DNA of 64,000 bases. Source: Defluviitaleaceae bacterium. GTDB taxonomy: Bacteria; Bacillota; Clostridia; Lachnospirales; WRAX01. Below the pieces are notes generated by a model, which searched no databases, was not told the DNA's origin, and was given only the letters and a program-made list of their open reading frames with translations. The stretch covers positions 1-64,000 of the forward strand of contig WRBJ01000002.1 in assembly GCA_009784615.1 (NCBI GenBank), given 5' to 3'. Positions 1 to 7,638 of the stretch are shown here, piece after piece (positions within the stretch are counted from its first letter, which is position 1; each line of letters begins with the position of its first letter). The position numbers were made by a program, and so were the translations under genes.

Positions 1-138
1 CGAGATGCTTTAACTCCCGATATGCCATTTTTCTTGCTCCTATCGCTTTTATGGATTATTGCGCCGTCAATTATTGCACTTGTTGTTTTAATTATGGTTA
101 TGCTTAGAGGTGTGGAGAAAAGAGCGTCTAAACAATGA
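1..138 (+). CDS. C-terminal end of a membrane protein (partial)
   Basis: The window opens inside a gene. Frame 1 is open from base 1 to a TGA at 136-138 and gives the last 45 residues of a protein. About 28 of these form one long hydrophobic stretch rich in Leu, Ile and Val, followed by a short basic tail ending KRASKQ, so the chain probably ends with a membrane helix and a cytoplasmic tail. No family can be named from so short a piece. It is not on the same promoter as the adhesin gene downstream. Confidence 0.55.
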   Translation, partial: RDALTPDMPFFLLLSLLWIIAPSIIALVVLIMVMLRGVEKRASKQ

Positions 139-408
139 GGTATTTTTGTTTTGATTTACTCACAAAATTAGAAAATAATGTAATAAAGGGAAAATCAAGC
201 GTCGGAAGATGAGATTGTTTGTTAGTCGGTTTTATGGTATAATGATACTTCACAATGACGGGCAACCATTGGTCGCCCCTATGAATTCAAGTTATCGTTA
301 TTGCTAATTATGTGACTAAAATGTCTAATTGATATTGAAAAAATCTTGCTTTTTATTTTAGAATGTGTTATACTTGATTTGCAAACAACTATTTATAGGA
401 GTGATTCT
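139..408 (+). promoter_or_regulatory. Intergenic region with two sigma-A-like promoters
   Basis: The first candidate promoter is TTGTTT (215-220), 17 bp, TATAAT (238-243). The second is TTGCTT (346-351), 17 bp, TATACT (369-374), which places a start near 381, about 28 bases before the adhesin ATG. An imperfect hairpin GGGCAACC-ATT-GGTCGCCC lies at 260-278 between them. It has one internal mismatch and no T-run, so it is not a convincing terminator. Confidence 0.5.
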
Positions 409-2601
409 ATGCTATATAAAAAACTACAGCCAATTAACAAGCCTATCAGGCAAAAGCGTCAATATGGTAGAATGACAAGCATTATTGCCTGTGTGCTTAT
501 TATTACAATGGGCTCTTCTTTTATAATATCTGACCTTAATGGTTGGAATTTATTTGCTATGATGAATCCTGCGCCGTTTGATAGTCCTACGCCACCATCT
601 TGGGGGCCGCCAGGGCTTCCTGCTTGGCATAACCCATATCAACACCGTCCTTTTGGGCGTGTGCACGATTTTGGTACATTTGTGTTTGGAGATATGCGTG
701 TTGGCTTTGGCAACAATAATTGGCAAGGGCTTTCTCACGGTGAAAGCGGTATTGCCGTTAGGGGCGATTTATCGTTTTACCGTGACCGTGATTATCTTGA
801 TTTTGGTAAGGCTCACGAGCCTTTTAACGCTCAACTTCCCCATTCTCATCCTATTCCTCGTATGCTTGTTGGCGGTAATTTGTCTGCTGGGGTTACGGGC
901 GGGTCTGCTACATATGCATCTATTTTGTTGCACGGTGGCGACATTTTAATTTCTAGCAACAGCAATATCACCGGTTTATCACGCATAAGTGTTGCTATTG
1001 GCGATGTTGGGTATAGTTATGGCGAGGTGGGGTGGACTTTTGTCGGTGATTTTAGTGCCGTAACACGTTCGCCAAATGTTAATAACTTTTTTAATGATGC
1101 CTATACTTCTTTAAATGCTTTAAATCAAAGGCTTGCTGACCCATCGGGTATGCCGTGGCGTGTGCGTGTTTCTGAAGGTAATTATCGTGATGCACGTGTA
1201 CATCGCAGTAATTATCCATACAATTATTACGAACCATTTGTTTGGCCAGCGGATGGTTGGGGAAATTATGATGTTTTGATTTATGACCTTGTTATAGACT
1301 ATTCTGTATCTGGCGATTATGGTGTGATACGAACGCCATCCATCACCTTTCCGTCGGGTTTTGACCGACTTATTGTTTTTAATGTGCCAAACACCACTGT
1401 TCCTGTTCGCTTTGATATGGACACGGACATTACCAATTCCGTAACGCCTATTCAAGGCTCACGAGAACACGCATTGGGGCGTGCTTTTGGCGATAAAATT
1501 ATGTGGAATTTTCACGGTAATAGCGAAATTATACATTCGAGAGTAAGCGGCGGCGGCGGATATGCCATAATTGGTGGTATCCTTGCGCCTAATTCGGTTT
1601 TCACTGCTAATCAAGGTGGTTATGTAAAAGGACCTTTTGTTGTGCGTGATTTTATTCACGCAGGTAATGGTTTTGAAGTGCATACGCCTATCGTGCCTCC
1701 TTCGTTTGTCCCTGGCGAAGTGCCGCCAGAAACGCCAGATCCAGGCACTACACCACCACCGACTTCGCCACAGCCTACTACACCACCACCTACAGAACTG
1801 CCTACAACAACCGTTCCAGAACCAACAACGGCACAACCTACAACCGAACCACCAACCGAACCACCTACAGATGCACCAACCACTGCCGTTCCGACGACGG
1901 CGCAACCTACAACCGAACCACCAACAGAAGCACCTACAACCGAACCTACAACCGAACCTGTTACAGAAACCCCTACAGATGCACCAACCACTGCCGTTCC
2001 GACGACGGCGCAACCTACAACCGTTGCACCAACCACTATACCTTTTATACCACCAATTATTGAAACTCCTACAACCACTGCTCCTTCTACAACGGCACCG
2101 ACCACTGCGTCTACGACACCTGTGCCGACCACGGTAAGCCCGACGTTTGAATTGCCTACTGTTGTTATTGAAAGCACGCCACCTGATATTACAGACCCCA
2201 CAACAGCCGTGCATACGCCGCCCGAGATTGCGGTACCTACGCCGCCATTAGAGATGACAACGACAACGGCACCAGCGACAGAGCCGCCGACCACTGAACC
2301 TATGACAGATGAGCTTGGTTTTGCCATTATTGGTGAAGGTGGGCGTGAAGAGATTGCCGATACTATCGAGGATGGATTGCAGGTTGGGGATATTCCGCCG
2401 CGTGAAAATCCACAGACCAGCGCAGGGCATTTGCCCGTGGTATATATGCTGTATGGTTTAGGCCTTGCTGTTGTTGTGTCTAGTGTTGGATTAATAGTGT
2501 TACACAAAAGGCATTTGTGGCGTTTGCGTGTACATCGTGCGCTTGTGGCTCGCCGCAGTCGAATGGAAGAATTAGGAATAAGGGATTATAATGAAGAATA
2601 G
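409..2601 (+). CDS. Sortase-anchored adhesin with choice-of-anchor A-type domain
   Basis: This predicted cell-surface protein has about 730 residues. The ATG at 409 is chosen because AGGAG lies 7 bases upstream; an in-frame TTG at 346 overlaps the promoter. A basic N-terminus and hydrophobic helix (about residues 20-45) direct export. Residues of roughly 60-420 resemble the choice-of-anchor A / pAdhesive family (repeated GGN and GGDI-type strands, and the late IMWNF and ILAPN motifs). A Pro/Thr/Glu-rich stalk follows (about 440-640) with TTEPPTE-type repeats. Near the end come NPQTS (bases 2407-2421), a hydrophobic helix and a basic tail. That is the layout of a sortase B substrate. The next gene is a class B sortase overlapping by 11 bases, which supports a dedicated pair. 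Confidence 0.8.
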   Translation: MLYKKLQPINKPIRQKRQYGRMTSIIACVLIITMGSSFIISDLNGWNLFAMMNPAPFDSPTPPSWGPPGLPAWHNPYQHRPFGRVHDFGTFVFGDMRVGFGNNNWQGLSHGESGIAVRGDLSFYRDRDYLDFGKAHEPFNAQLPHSHPIPRMLVGGNLSAGVTGGSATYASILLHGGDILISSNSNITGLSRISVAIGDVGYSYGEVGWTFVGDFSAVTRSPNVNNFFNDAYTSLNALNQRLADPSGMPWRVRVSEGNYRDARVHRSNYPYNYYEPFVWPADGWGNYDVLIYDLVIDYSVSGDYGVIRTPSITFPSGFDRLIVFNVPNTTVPVRFDMDTDITNSVTPIQGSREHALGRAFGDKIMWNFHGNSEIIHSRVSGGGGYAIIGGILAPNSVFTANQGGYVKGPFVVRDFIHAGNGFEVHTPIVPPSFVPGEVPPETPDPGTTPPPTSPQPTTPPPTELPTTTVPEPTTAQPTTEPPTEPPTDAPTTAVPTTAQPTTEPPTEAPTTEPTTEPVTETPTDAPTTAVPTTAQPTTVAPTTIPFIPPIIETPTTTAPSTTAPTTASTTPVPTTVSPTFELPTVVIESTPPDITDPTTAVHTPPEIAVPTPPLEMTTTTAPATEPPTTEPMTDELGFAIIGEGGREEIADTIEDGLQVGDIPPRENPQTSAGHLPVVYMLYGLGLAVVVSSVGLIVLHKRHLWRLRVHRALVARRSRMEELGIRDYNEE
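1864..2023 (+). repeat. 52-bp exact direct repeat in the adhesin stalk
   Basis: The 52 bases at 1864-1915 recur exactly at 1972-2023, 108 bases downstream and in the same reading frame, inside the Thr/Pro-rich stalk. They encode the same run of TDAPTTAVPTTAQ-type residues. Such repeats can recombine and change stalk length. They are coding repeats, not a CRISPR. Confidence 0.85.
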
Positions 2602-3400
2602 GAACGGATATATAAAAAAACCACGGGCAATGTATTTTGCGTTGTCCGTGGTTATTGTGTTTTGTGTGGGTTTTGCGTTGTTTTTGATTTTTGATTATTG
2701 GCGGGTAACTGATATGCCTGTGGCGCAAGCGCAGGGTGAGCATATGATGTTGCAGGTTTTTGAAGGTGACGAGAGCGATATATTTGAAGATGTGCAGGAA
2801 TATGACGCTTTAGAGCCTGAACTTGTTTTTGTACCTAATGTTGATTTTACGGCGTTGCGAGAGCATTATGGCAATGAGGATATTGTCGGACATTTGTGGA
2901 TAGATGGTACTAGCATAGATTATTTTATTACACAAACAGTAGATAATAGTTTTTATTTGTATCACGATATTTGGGGCAATCGCACAAGTGCCGGATGGGT
3001 TTTTTTGGATTATGACGTGGATTTAAACCGAGCAAATCATAATTTGGTAATATATGGGCACAATATGCGGGCTGGCGATAGGTTTCATAATATACGTTTT
3101 TATGCAGATTATGATTTTTTTCGCACGCATAATATAATACATCTTGAAACGGAGTATGAAAGCACTGTTTGGGAAGTTTTTGCGTTTTATGTGGCGAGTA
3201 TTGATTTTCCTTACACGCATATTAATTATGCTAATGATGAGCAATGGACTTTTATGCAACAGGCTTTTTTGGATGCTTCTGTCCATAACACGGGTATTGT
3301 TTTAACGCCTAGTGATAGGGTTTTAACGCTTTCTACTTGCACAACAGACAATAATCCTAATACAAGATTTGTTTTGCAGGCAAGGCTAGTTTTGCCTTAG
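2591..3400 (+). CDS. srtB: Class B sortase
   Basis: This membrane-bound transpeptidase should cut the NPQTS signal of the adhesin encoded just upstream and attach the protein to the cell wall. It has 269 residues with an N-terminal membrane anchor (about 14-35). The catalytic set is visible: His157 in IYGHN, Cys250 in LSTCT and Arg259 in TRFVLQ. The motif style (HLWIDGTSIDY near residue 101, DIWGN near 126) is that of class B enzymes. The ATG at 2591 overlaps the adhesin stop by 11 bases and has AAGGG upstream, so the two genes are probably translationally coupled. The 3' end overlaps the convergent gene at 3386 by 15 bases. Confidence 0.9.
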   Translation: MKNRNGYIKKPRAMYFALSVVIVFCVGFALFLIFDYWRVTDMPVAQAQGEHMMLQVFEGDESDIFEDVQEYDALEPELVFVPNVDFTALREHYGNEDIVGHLWIDGTSIDYFITQTVDNSFYLYHDIWGNRTSAGWVFLDYDVDLNRANHNLVIYGHNMRAGDRFHNIRFYADYDFFRTHNIIHLETEYESTVWEVFAFYVASIDFPYTHINYANDEQWTFMQQAFLDASVHNTGIVLTPSDRVLTLSTCTTDNNPNTRFVLQARLVLP

Positions 3401-3748
3401 GTTGGCAAGATGTTGCAAGCCTTTTTTGTGTAGTCTGTGAATGTGGGAGATTGATATATTTGAAATTTCGGCGGTTTTTTCCCAAGTTATATTGTGTATG
3501 TAGCGGTTGGTGAAGATTTTGCGCATATCGTCGCTTGGTAAATGATTGATTATTTCCTGTACGAGAGTGCTGTTTTTTTGCGCTTGCTCTATATCCTTTG
3601 CAAGTTCGTATAAAAGCGGATTTTCACCGTGGCGTTTTAATAATGTTTGTATTGCTTCGGCGGTGGTTTGGGTGTCTTTTTCGATATTCATACTATCTTT
3701 CAATAGTTTTTCGTAATTTTCGCATTTTTCTGTGTTAATATCTTTCAT
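3386..3748 (-). CDS. Small sigma-region-4-like HTH protein
   Basis: This is a 120-residue, highly charged protein. Its first 80 residues look helical. The last 45 (from LPSDDMRKIF to the end) resemble a sigma-70 region 4 helix-turn-helix: a short ITWEKTAE helix, a turn, then ISISHIHRLHKKG as a recognition helix. Proteins of this size and style (DUF1492 or ArpU/RinA-like) are common late-gene or element regulators in Firmicute phages and ICEs. AAGGAG lies upstream of the ATG. It is divergent from the XRE gene at 3849, and the two share an 85-100 bp control region. Confidence 0.6.
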   Translation of the reverse strand: MKDINTEKCENYEKLLKDSMNIEKDTQTTAEAIQTLLKRHGENPLLYELAKDIEQAQKNSTLVQEIINHLPSDDMRKIFTNRYIHNITWEKTAEISNISISHIHRLHKKGLQHLANLRQN

Positions 3749-3775
3749 ATTGTTATTGTCAGCTCCTTCTCTTTA

Positions 3776-3788
3776 TGATAAAATATCA
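3776..3788. promoter_or_regulatory. Candidate operator between divergent regulators
   Basis: TGATA-AAA-TATCA is a perfect 5+5 bp inverted repeat in the AT-rich gap between the minus-strand sigma-like gene and the plus-strand XRE gene. Its position suits a binding site for the XRE repressor. This is an inference from symmetry and location only. Confidence 0.3.
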
Positions 3789-3848
3789 ATTTAGCAAATA
3801 TTATATCATATTAATATTATTTTGTCAAATTTTATGGATGGTGATTTT

Positions 3849-4196
3849 TTGAACAGGATAAAGGAATTAAGGGAAGAAAAGAAGGTTTTACAGGCAGAGC
3901 TTGCGGCACGTCTTGAGGTTTCGCAGGCGACATTGTCTAATTGGGAACGTGGCGTGCATAATCCTGACCGAGAAAACATTACGAAGCTGGTAGAGATTTT
4001 TGGTTGTAGTATTGATTATTTATTAAAACATTCTGATGTGCGGTTGGCGGTTACCGAAGAAGGTTTGCCTATGGACCAAGCGTATTATCGCATTGCACAG
4101 GAAGCGAAGGAGAATGGAATTAGTCCGCAGGCACTACAAGCTATGATTGACTTTTTGGTGGAGTCTAAGCAAAGGGATGATGATTTTAATGCATAG
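3849..4196 (+). CDS. XRE-family transcriptional regulator
   Basis: This Cro/C1-type DNA-binding protein has about 115 residues. The HTH covers roughly residues 1-60 and shows the usual hallmarks: IKELREEK, AELAARLEVSQATLSNWERG and a later SIDYLLKHSD. TTG 3849 is preferred because GGATGGTG sits 5 bases upstream; ATG 3834 has no ribosome site but is possible. The gene overlaps the ImmA-type peptidase by 8 bases. Paired XRE repressor and ImmA/IrrE protease genes control lysogeny or ICE excision (ImmR-ImmA in ICEBs1), so this protein is probably the repressor cut by its neighbour. Confidence 0.8.
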   Translation: MNRIKELREEKKVLQAELAARLEVSQATLSNWERGVHNPDRENITKLVEIFGCSIDYLLKHSDVRLAVTEEGLPMDQAYYRIAQEAKENGISPQALQAMIDFLVESKQRDDDFNA

Positions 4197-4791
4197 CAAA
4201 ATCTCATATCTTAGCAAGCGAAAATTATATGATTTAATAAATGAAAAAGCCCTAGAATTAGGGCTTAATTTATATTCGCCTAATTATCGTATTGCGTCGC
4301 AAGATTTGGCTATGGAGGTATGTCTTAACCTTGAGATTGTTGAGAAGGATTTGGTTGATGACGGCATATATGGTATTTTGTATCGTGGTAAAAATACTAC
4401 TAGAATTGCGTTAAATTCTCGCAGGTCTTATTATGGCAAAAATTTTGATTGTATGCACGAATTAATGCATTATTGGTTTCACGGAAATGAGTATTTCTTT
4501 TGCAATCACGACCAGAAAAATCATTTGGAATGGCAGGCTAATGAAGGTGCGGCGCAGTTTTTAATGCCTTATCAGAGTTTTATACCAAATTATAGCCTTT
4601 TGCACGATGAATTTTATGTACGGTTTTCGCCTGATGTTGCTTATGATATGCTTATTGGTCGGCTTGCGGCCCAGTATCTTGTGGGCAAGACGGCAGTACA
4701 GTATCGTATTAATGGGCTCTTGCAAGAGATAGGGCAGTATATAGATGGTATAGCGATTGATAAGGTTGAAATACTTGCCCGAAAGCGTTAG
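4189..4791 (+). CDS. ImmA/IrrE-family metallo-endopeptidase
   Basis: The zinc-peptidase motif HELMHYWFH (HExxH) is clear near residue 86, followed by the family's downstream ANEGAAQFLMP segment that supplies a third ligand. The protein is about 200 residues, normal for the family. ATG 4189 is chosen because it overlaps the XRE stop by 8 bases, giving coupling; the open frame extends to 4147 without a better ribosome site. In the best-known pair the protease cleaves its cognate repressor after a stress or quorum signal. No integrase or other element genes lie nearby, so the pair may be a remnant or a domesticated switch. Confidence 0.85.
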   Translation: MHSKISYLSKRKLYDLINEKALELGLNLYSPNYRIASQDLAMEVCLNLEIVEKDLVDDGIYGILYRGKNTTRIALNSRRSYYGKNFDCMHELMHYWFHGNEYFFCNHDQKNHLEWQANEGAAQFLMPYQSFIPNYSLLHDEFYVRFSPDVAYDMLIGRLAAQYLVGKTAVQYRINGLLQEIGQYIDGIAIDKVEILARKR

Positions 4792-4866
4792 TGAGCCTAT
4801 TTTTCAATATCGACATCTTGTCAAACTTTTTTTAAAAATTATTTCTACATTTTTTTAAAAAAGTGG

Positions 4867-4895
4867 TTGACTTTCTTTTGGTGTTTTGGTATAAT
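4867..4895 (+). promoter_or_regulatory. Sigma-A promoter for the cysteine-rich protein unit
   Basis: TTGACT (4867-4872), 17 bp, TATAAT (4890-4895). It lies about 60 bases before the small ORF at 4958 and 150 before the secreted-protein gene at 5047. Confidence 0.75.
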
Positions 4896-4957
4896 GAAAT
4901 TGTACCACAATATACCAATTAATGTAACAGTGAGAAAATGTATGAGGGGGAATGCCT

Positions 4958-5074
4958 ATGCGGGTGGATGATGAGGAGATAGGAGCGGCGGCAGTGCTGC
5001 CAGTTAGCAGAAATATAAATTATATTACCTTGAAAGGAGAATTGGTATGCAAAAGAATGGTAGGAATTTGTTGA
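4958..5074 (+). CDS. Small upstream ORF overlapping the secreted-protein start
   Basis: ATG 4958 has a strong GAGGGGG site 7 bases upstream and opens a 38-codon frame that ends at 5074. It overlaps the start of the next gene (5047) by 28 bases in another frame. The peptide begins with an acidic RVDDEEI stretch and has no recognisable domain. Its first-in-transcript position and overlap suggest a leader peptide that couples or tunes translation of the cysteine-rich protein. It may instead be an unproductive initiation site. Confidence 0.4.
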   Translation: MRVDDEEIGAAAVLPVSRNINYITLKGELVCKRMVGIC

Positions 5075-5889
5075 TATTAATTTTAACATTCGTCGTTGCA
5101 TTTTCATTTATAATTCCATTGCAGGCAGATACAGAAGCACTAGATAATAATTTTGTTTCGTTGCATAATTGTTATGATGATTGCAATGATGTATTAACTC
5201 AAAGTGTTGCTGGATACCCTTCAATCGGAGAAGATGTTACGGCATATGGGCTTATAAATTCTTTCAATCAAAGGCGTGCTGAATTTGATGAACTTTATGA
5301 AATGTTTGGAGATATTGACATTTCTTTTTGGGCAGATAAACACATAGGTGAACACACGCTCGAAAATCTGCAAAATCAAATTGAGCAAAATCTACAACAA
5401 ATGATATATCAAATTCAGCATTTGCAGCAACTAGGGTTGCCTGAATTTGAAGATGCGGATGCCACAATGATAGCGCAAATGTCTGCGTGCTGGCCTAATT
5501 GCAATCCCTCCAACCTTGTAAGAAGGGTAATATCTTCAGCTCCAACGACAGACCCTGGCAGGTGTTGGGCAGTAATACAACACGTTGCTTATGAATGCGG
5601 AATATGTAGCAGAAATTTTGGGGATTCGTATGAGATTATTGGAGATTCCCACGTATGGTGGTCTGCAAGTAACTGCAACACGCTTTGTTTGTTCTGTGGT
5701 TTTAATGCGGGCTCACAATGCGTTTGGACTTCTATAAGTGCCTGTCAAGATAGATGTACTAGATGCAGTGCGATTAGAGGGTCGTGCGATTGGGTTTTTG
5801 AGGGCAATCGCCAAAGATGTCGTCGATGTGGTGATATTATATGGCTGGGGCGTTCGTTTGATGAAGATGAATGGGAATTTGATGAATAG
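5047..5889 (+). CDS. Secreted cysteine-rich protein of unknown function
   Basis: This 280-residue protein has a clear signal peptide: an N-terminal KNGR, then a hydrophobic core to about residue 27 ending LQA. The middle (about 60-130) is probably helical. The last 120 residues hold most of the 17 cysteines, arranged as CxxC-like pairs (CGIC, CLFC, CTRC, CRRC), a pattern seen in zinc ribbons or disulfide-stitched folds. I do not recognise a family. AAAGGAG lies upstream of the ATG. The gene has its own promoter at 4867 and a terminator at 5903, so it is a small independent unit. Confidence 0.65.
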   Translation: MQKNGRNLLILILTFVVAFSFIIPLQADTEALDNNFVSLHNCYDDCNDVLTQSVAGYPSIGEDVTAYGLINSFNQRRAEFDELYEMFGDIDISFWADKHIGEHTLENLQNQIEQNLQQMIYQIQHLQQLGLPEFEDADATMIAQMSACWPNCNPSNLVRRVISSAPTTDPGRCWAVIQHVAYECGICSRNFGDSYEIIGDSHVWWSASNCNTLCLFCGFNAGSQCVWTSISACQDRCTRCSAIRGSCDWVFEGNRQRCRRCGDIIWLGRSFDEDEWEFDE

Positions 5890-5902
5890 CGATTTAACAT
5901 TT

Positions 5903-5934
5903 CAAAAAGCCACTGCAAATGCGGTGGCTTTTTG
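5903..5934. terminator. Bidirectional intrinsic terminator
   Basis: AAAAAGCCAC and GTGGCTTTTT form a GC-topped stem with A- and T-runs on both sides. It lies between the convergent cysteine-rich protein gene and sigE. Confidence 0.8.
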
Positions 5935-5935
5935 G

Positions 5936-6670
5936 TTATACAAACTTGCTCATTTCTTTACGCAGTCGGACTATTATCTTTTTTTCTAGGCGGGAGATGT
6001 AGGATTGGCTTATACCCATCATATCAGCTACTTCTTTTTGAGTTTTTTCTTCGCCGTCGGTGCCTATGCCAAAACGCATTTGTACTATGGATTTTTCTCG
6101 GCTGGTTAGTTTTTCCATTGCGAGATAAAGCATTTGTCGGTCTACTTCGTCCTCTATGTCCCTGTAGATTATGTCTACGTCGGTGCCTAGTATGTCGGAA
6201 AGCAGTAGTTCGTTGCCGTCCCAGTCTACATTTAGCGGTTCGTCTATGCTTACCTCGGTCTTTGTTTTGGCATTGCGGCGTAGGTACATTAGTATTTCGT
6301 TTTCTATGCAACGTGAGGCGTAGGTGGCAAGTTTTATTTTTTTGTCGGTTTTGAAGGTGTTAATGGCTTTTATTAATCCGATTGTACCGATTGATATTAG
6401 GTCTTCGACATTTAAGCCTGTGTTTTCAAATTTTCTAGCTATGTATACTACAAGGCGCAGGTTATGCTCTATTAGGATGTCTTTTGCTTTTGTTGAGTCT
6501 TTGCCGCCTGCACCGAAAAGCTCTAAATAATGGGCTTCTTGGTCGGGTTTTAGCGGCGGCGGCAATACATCGTTGCCGCCTATGTAGTATACCGAGCCTA
6601 AGCGATGGCGCATAAGCCAGCCTTTTATGTTGTCTACCCATTTTCTTATGTTGCCTATAATGCTACTCAA
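5936..6670 (-). CDS. sigE: Sporulation sigma factor sigma-E
   Basis: This is the mother-cell-specific RNA polymerase sigma factor of early sporulation, made as an inactive precursor. The N-terminus has a pro-sequence followed by VYYIGG and LPPPL, as in known pro-sigma-E. Region 2 ([20 protein letters not shown], then [10 protein letters not shown]) and region 4 ([20 protein letters not shown]) are intact. The TTG at 6670 has ATGGGGG upstream; an in-frame TTG at 6679 is the alternative. The gene follows and slightly overlaps spoIIGA, whose product activates it. About 245 residues is the usual length. Confidence 0.93.
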   Translation of the reverse strand: MSSIIGNIRKWVDNIKGWLMRHRLGSVYYIGGNDVLPPPLKPDQEAHYLELFGAGGKDSTKAKDILIEHNLRLVVYIARKFENTGLNVEDLISIGTIGLIKAINTFKTDKKIKLATYASRCIENEILMYLRRNAKTKTEVSIDEPLNVDWDGNELLLSDILGTDVDIIYRDIEDEVDRQMLYLAMEKLTSREKSIVQMRFGIGTDGEEKTQKEVADMMGISQSYISRLEKKIIVRLRKEMSKFV

Positions 6671-7532
6671 TGTCGTCAACCCCCATTAATGCGGAATATT
6701 CACCTTGCTTGTCTAGGGCAAAGTCGCAAATGCCAATAATTATATTTGTGTAAGATTTGTTGCCGATTATGATTTGGTCGGGACGGAACCCTGTTATAAT
6801 GCTGTTTTTTGCCCCTATGCTTTTAAAAGGTATCATACGCAGGCGTGTTTGCCATTTGGAATACGTAAAAGCGTTTGAAATTGCGGTTAGGTCGTTTTCG
6901 GTGCCGTTTTGGTATAGATTGGCGATAGGTTTTGGTAATAATGGTGTTAGGACTTTGATTTCTGCTATGATTACGGGATTTTGCCCTATTGGTTCGACCA
7001 ATGCCATACCTGTATCGACCAAAGCTGTTATTTCTATTTTTTTGTCACCCATATGTATTTCGATATTTTGCAGTTTTTGCTTGTTTACCGCTTTTTTTGC
7101 TATGTAATGACGCACAAATTTTATCCCTCCAAATGATAAAATCATTGCAATAATTAGATTAAGGGGCGTTGCATAGATTACTTGTGCCGCTTGGTTTGAT
7201 GTTGCGTTCATTATCACAAGCACAAGGCCGCCAAGGGCGAAGGCGCAGATGTACGCTATTGCTAGGTCGATAACAAAACGCCGCCAGCCGTGTAAGCCGT
7301 GTACAATTACAATGCTTGGCGCAAGTATGGCAAAAGATGTGAAAACATTTATAAATGGGCGTAATGGTGTGAAAATTAGTATGGTATATAGTAGCGATGC
7401 CGTGATACCGCCCAAAAATAATCGCCAAAGCCGCATACGCCGCTTTGTTAGCAAACAAGCAAGCCATAAAACTGCCGTGTTTATCGCAAAATTAATTAAA
7501 AATATCATATCGGCATAAATGTCAATCGTCAT
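6663..7532 (-). CDS. spoIIGA: Sigma-E processing peptidase SpoIIGA
   Basis: This membrane aspartic protease removes the pro-sequence of sigma-E at the sporulation septum. The N-terminal half has about five hydrophobic helices (to about residue 150). The cytoplasmic half carries the aspartyl-protease motif [12 protein letters not shown]. The protein has about 290 residues, as in other Clostridia. ATG 7532 fits the usual N-terminus ([14 protein letters not shown]); an in-frame TTG at 7547 sits closer to a GGG ribosome site. The stop overlaps the sigE start region, the classic spoIIG operon. TTGTCAAA-like and TCGAA-like sequences upstream (7579-7609) may be Spo0A boxes. Confidence 0.9.
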   Translation of the reverse strand: MTIDIYADMIFLINFAINTAVLWLACLLTKRRMRLWRLFLGGITASLLYTILIFTPLRPFINVFTSFAILAPSIVIVHGLHGWRRFVIDLAIAYICAFALGGLVLVIMNATSNQAAQVIYATPLNLIIAMILSFGGIKFVRHYIAKKAVNKQKLQNIEIHMGDKKIEITALVDTGMALVEPIGQNPVIIAEIKVLTPLLPKPIANLYQNGTENDLTAISNAFTYSKWQTRLRMIPFKSIGAKNSIITGFRPDQIIIGNKSYTNIIIGICDFALDKQGEYSALMGVDDIE

Positions 7533-7604
7533 AGGATTATTATACAAGACCCTGCTTGGTGTTTTTTGTAAAAAACGAGGTCGAATATAGAAAATTTTTT
7601 TGAC

Positions 7605-7632
7605 AAAAATAGGGCGACATATAGTCGCCCCG
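7605..7632 (-). terminator. Terminator after pepD
   Basis: GGGCGAC (7612-7618) and GTCGCCC (7624-7630) form a 7-bp GC stem that, read on the minus strand, is followed by TATTTTTG. It ends the pepD transcript just upstream of spoIIGA. Confidence 0.75.
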
Positions 7633-7638
7633 CAATGT

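Noticed and set aside
1864-2023. CRISPR-like direct repeats
   Set aside because: Only two copies, in frame within a protein stalk, with spacers that are also coding.
1459-2507. Long minus-strand and +2 frame ORFs over the adhesin stalk
   Set aside because: They are by-products of the repetitive ACC/CCA codons of the Thr/Pro stalk. Their products are low-complexity Gly/Val or Arg/Cys runs with no ribosome sites.
5932-6354. 140-codon plus-strand ORF over sigE
   Set aside because: It is antisense to the clear sigE frame, has an odd Cys/Leu/Arg-rich product and starts inside a terminator.
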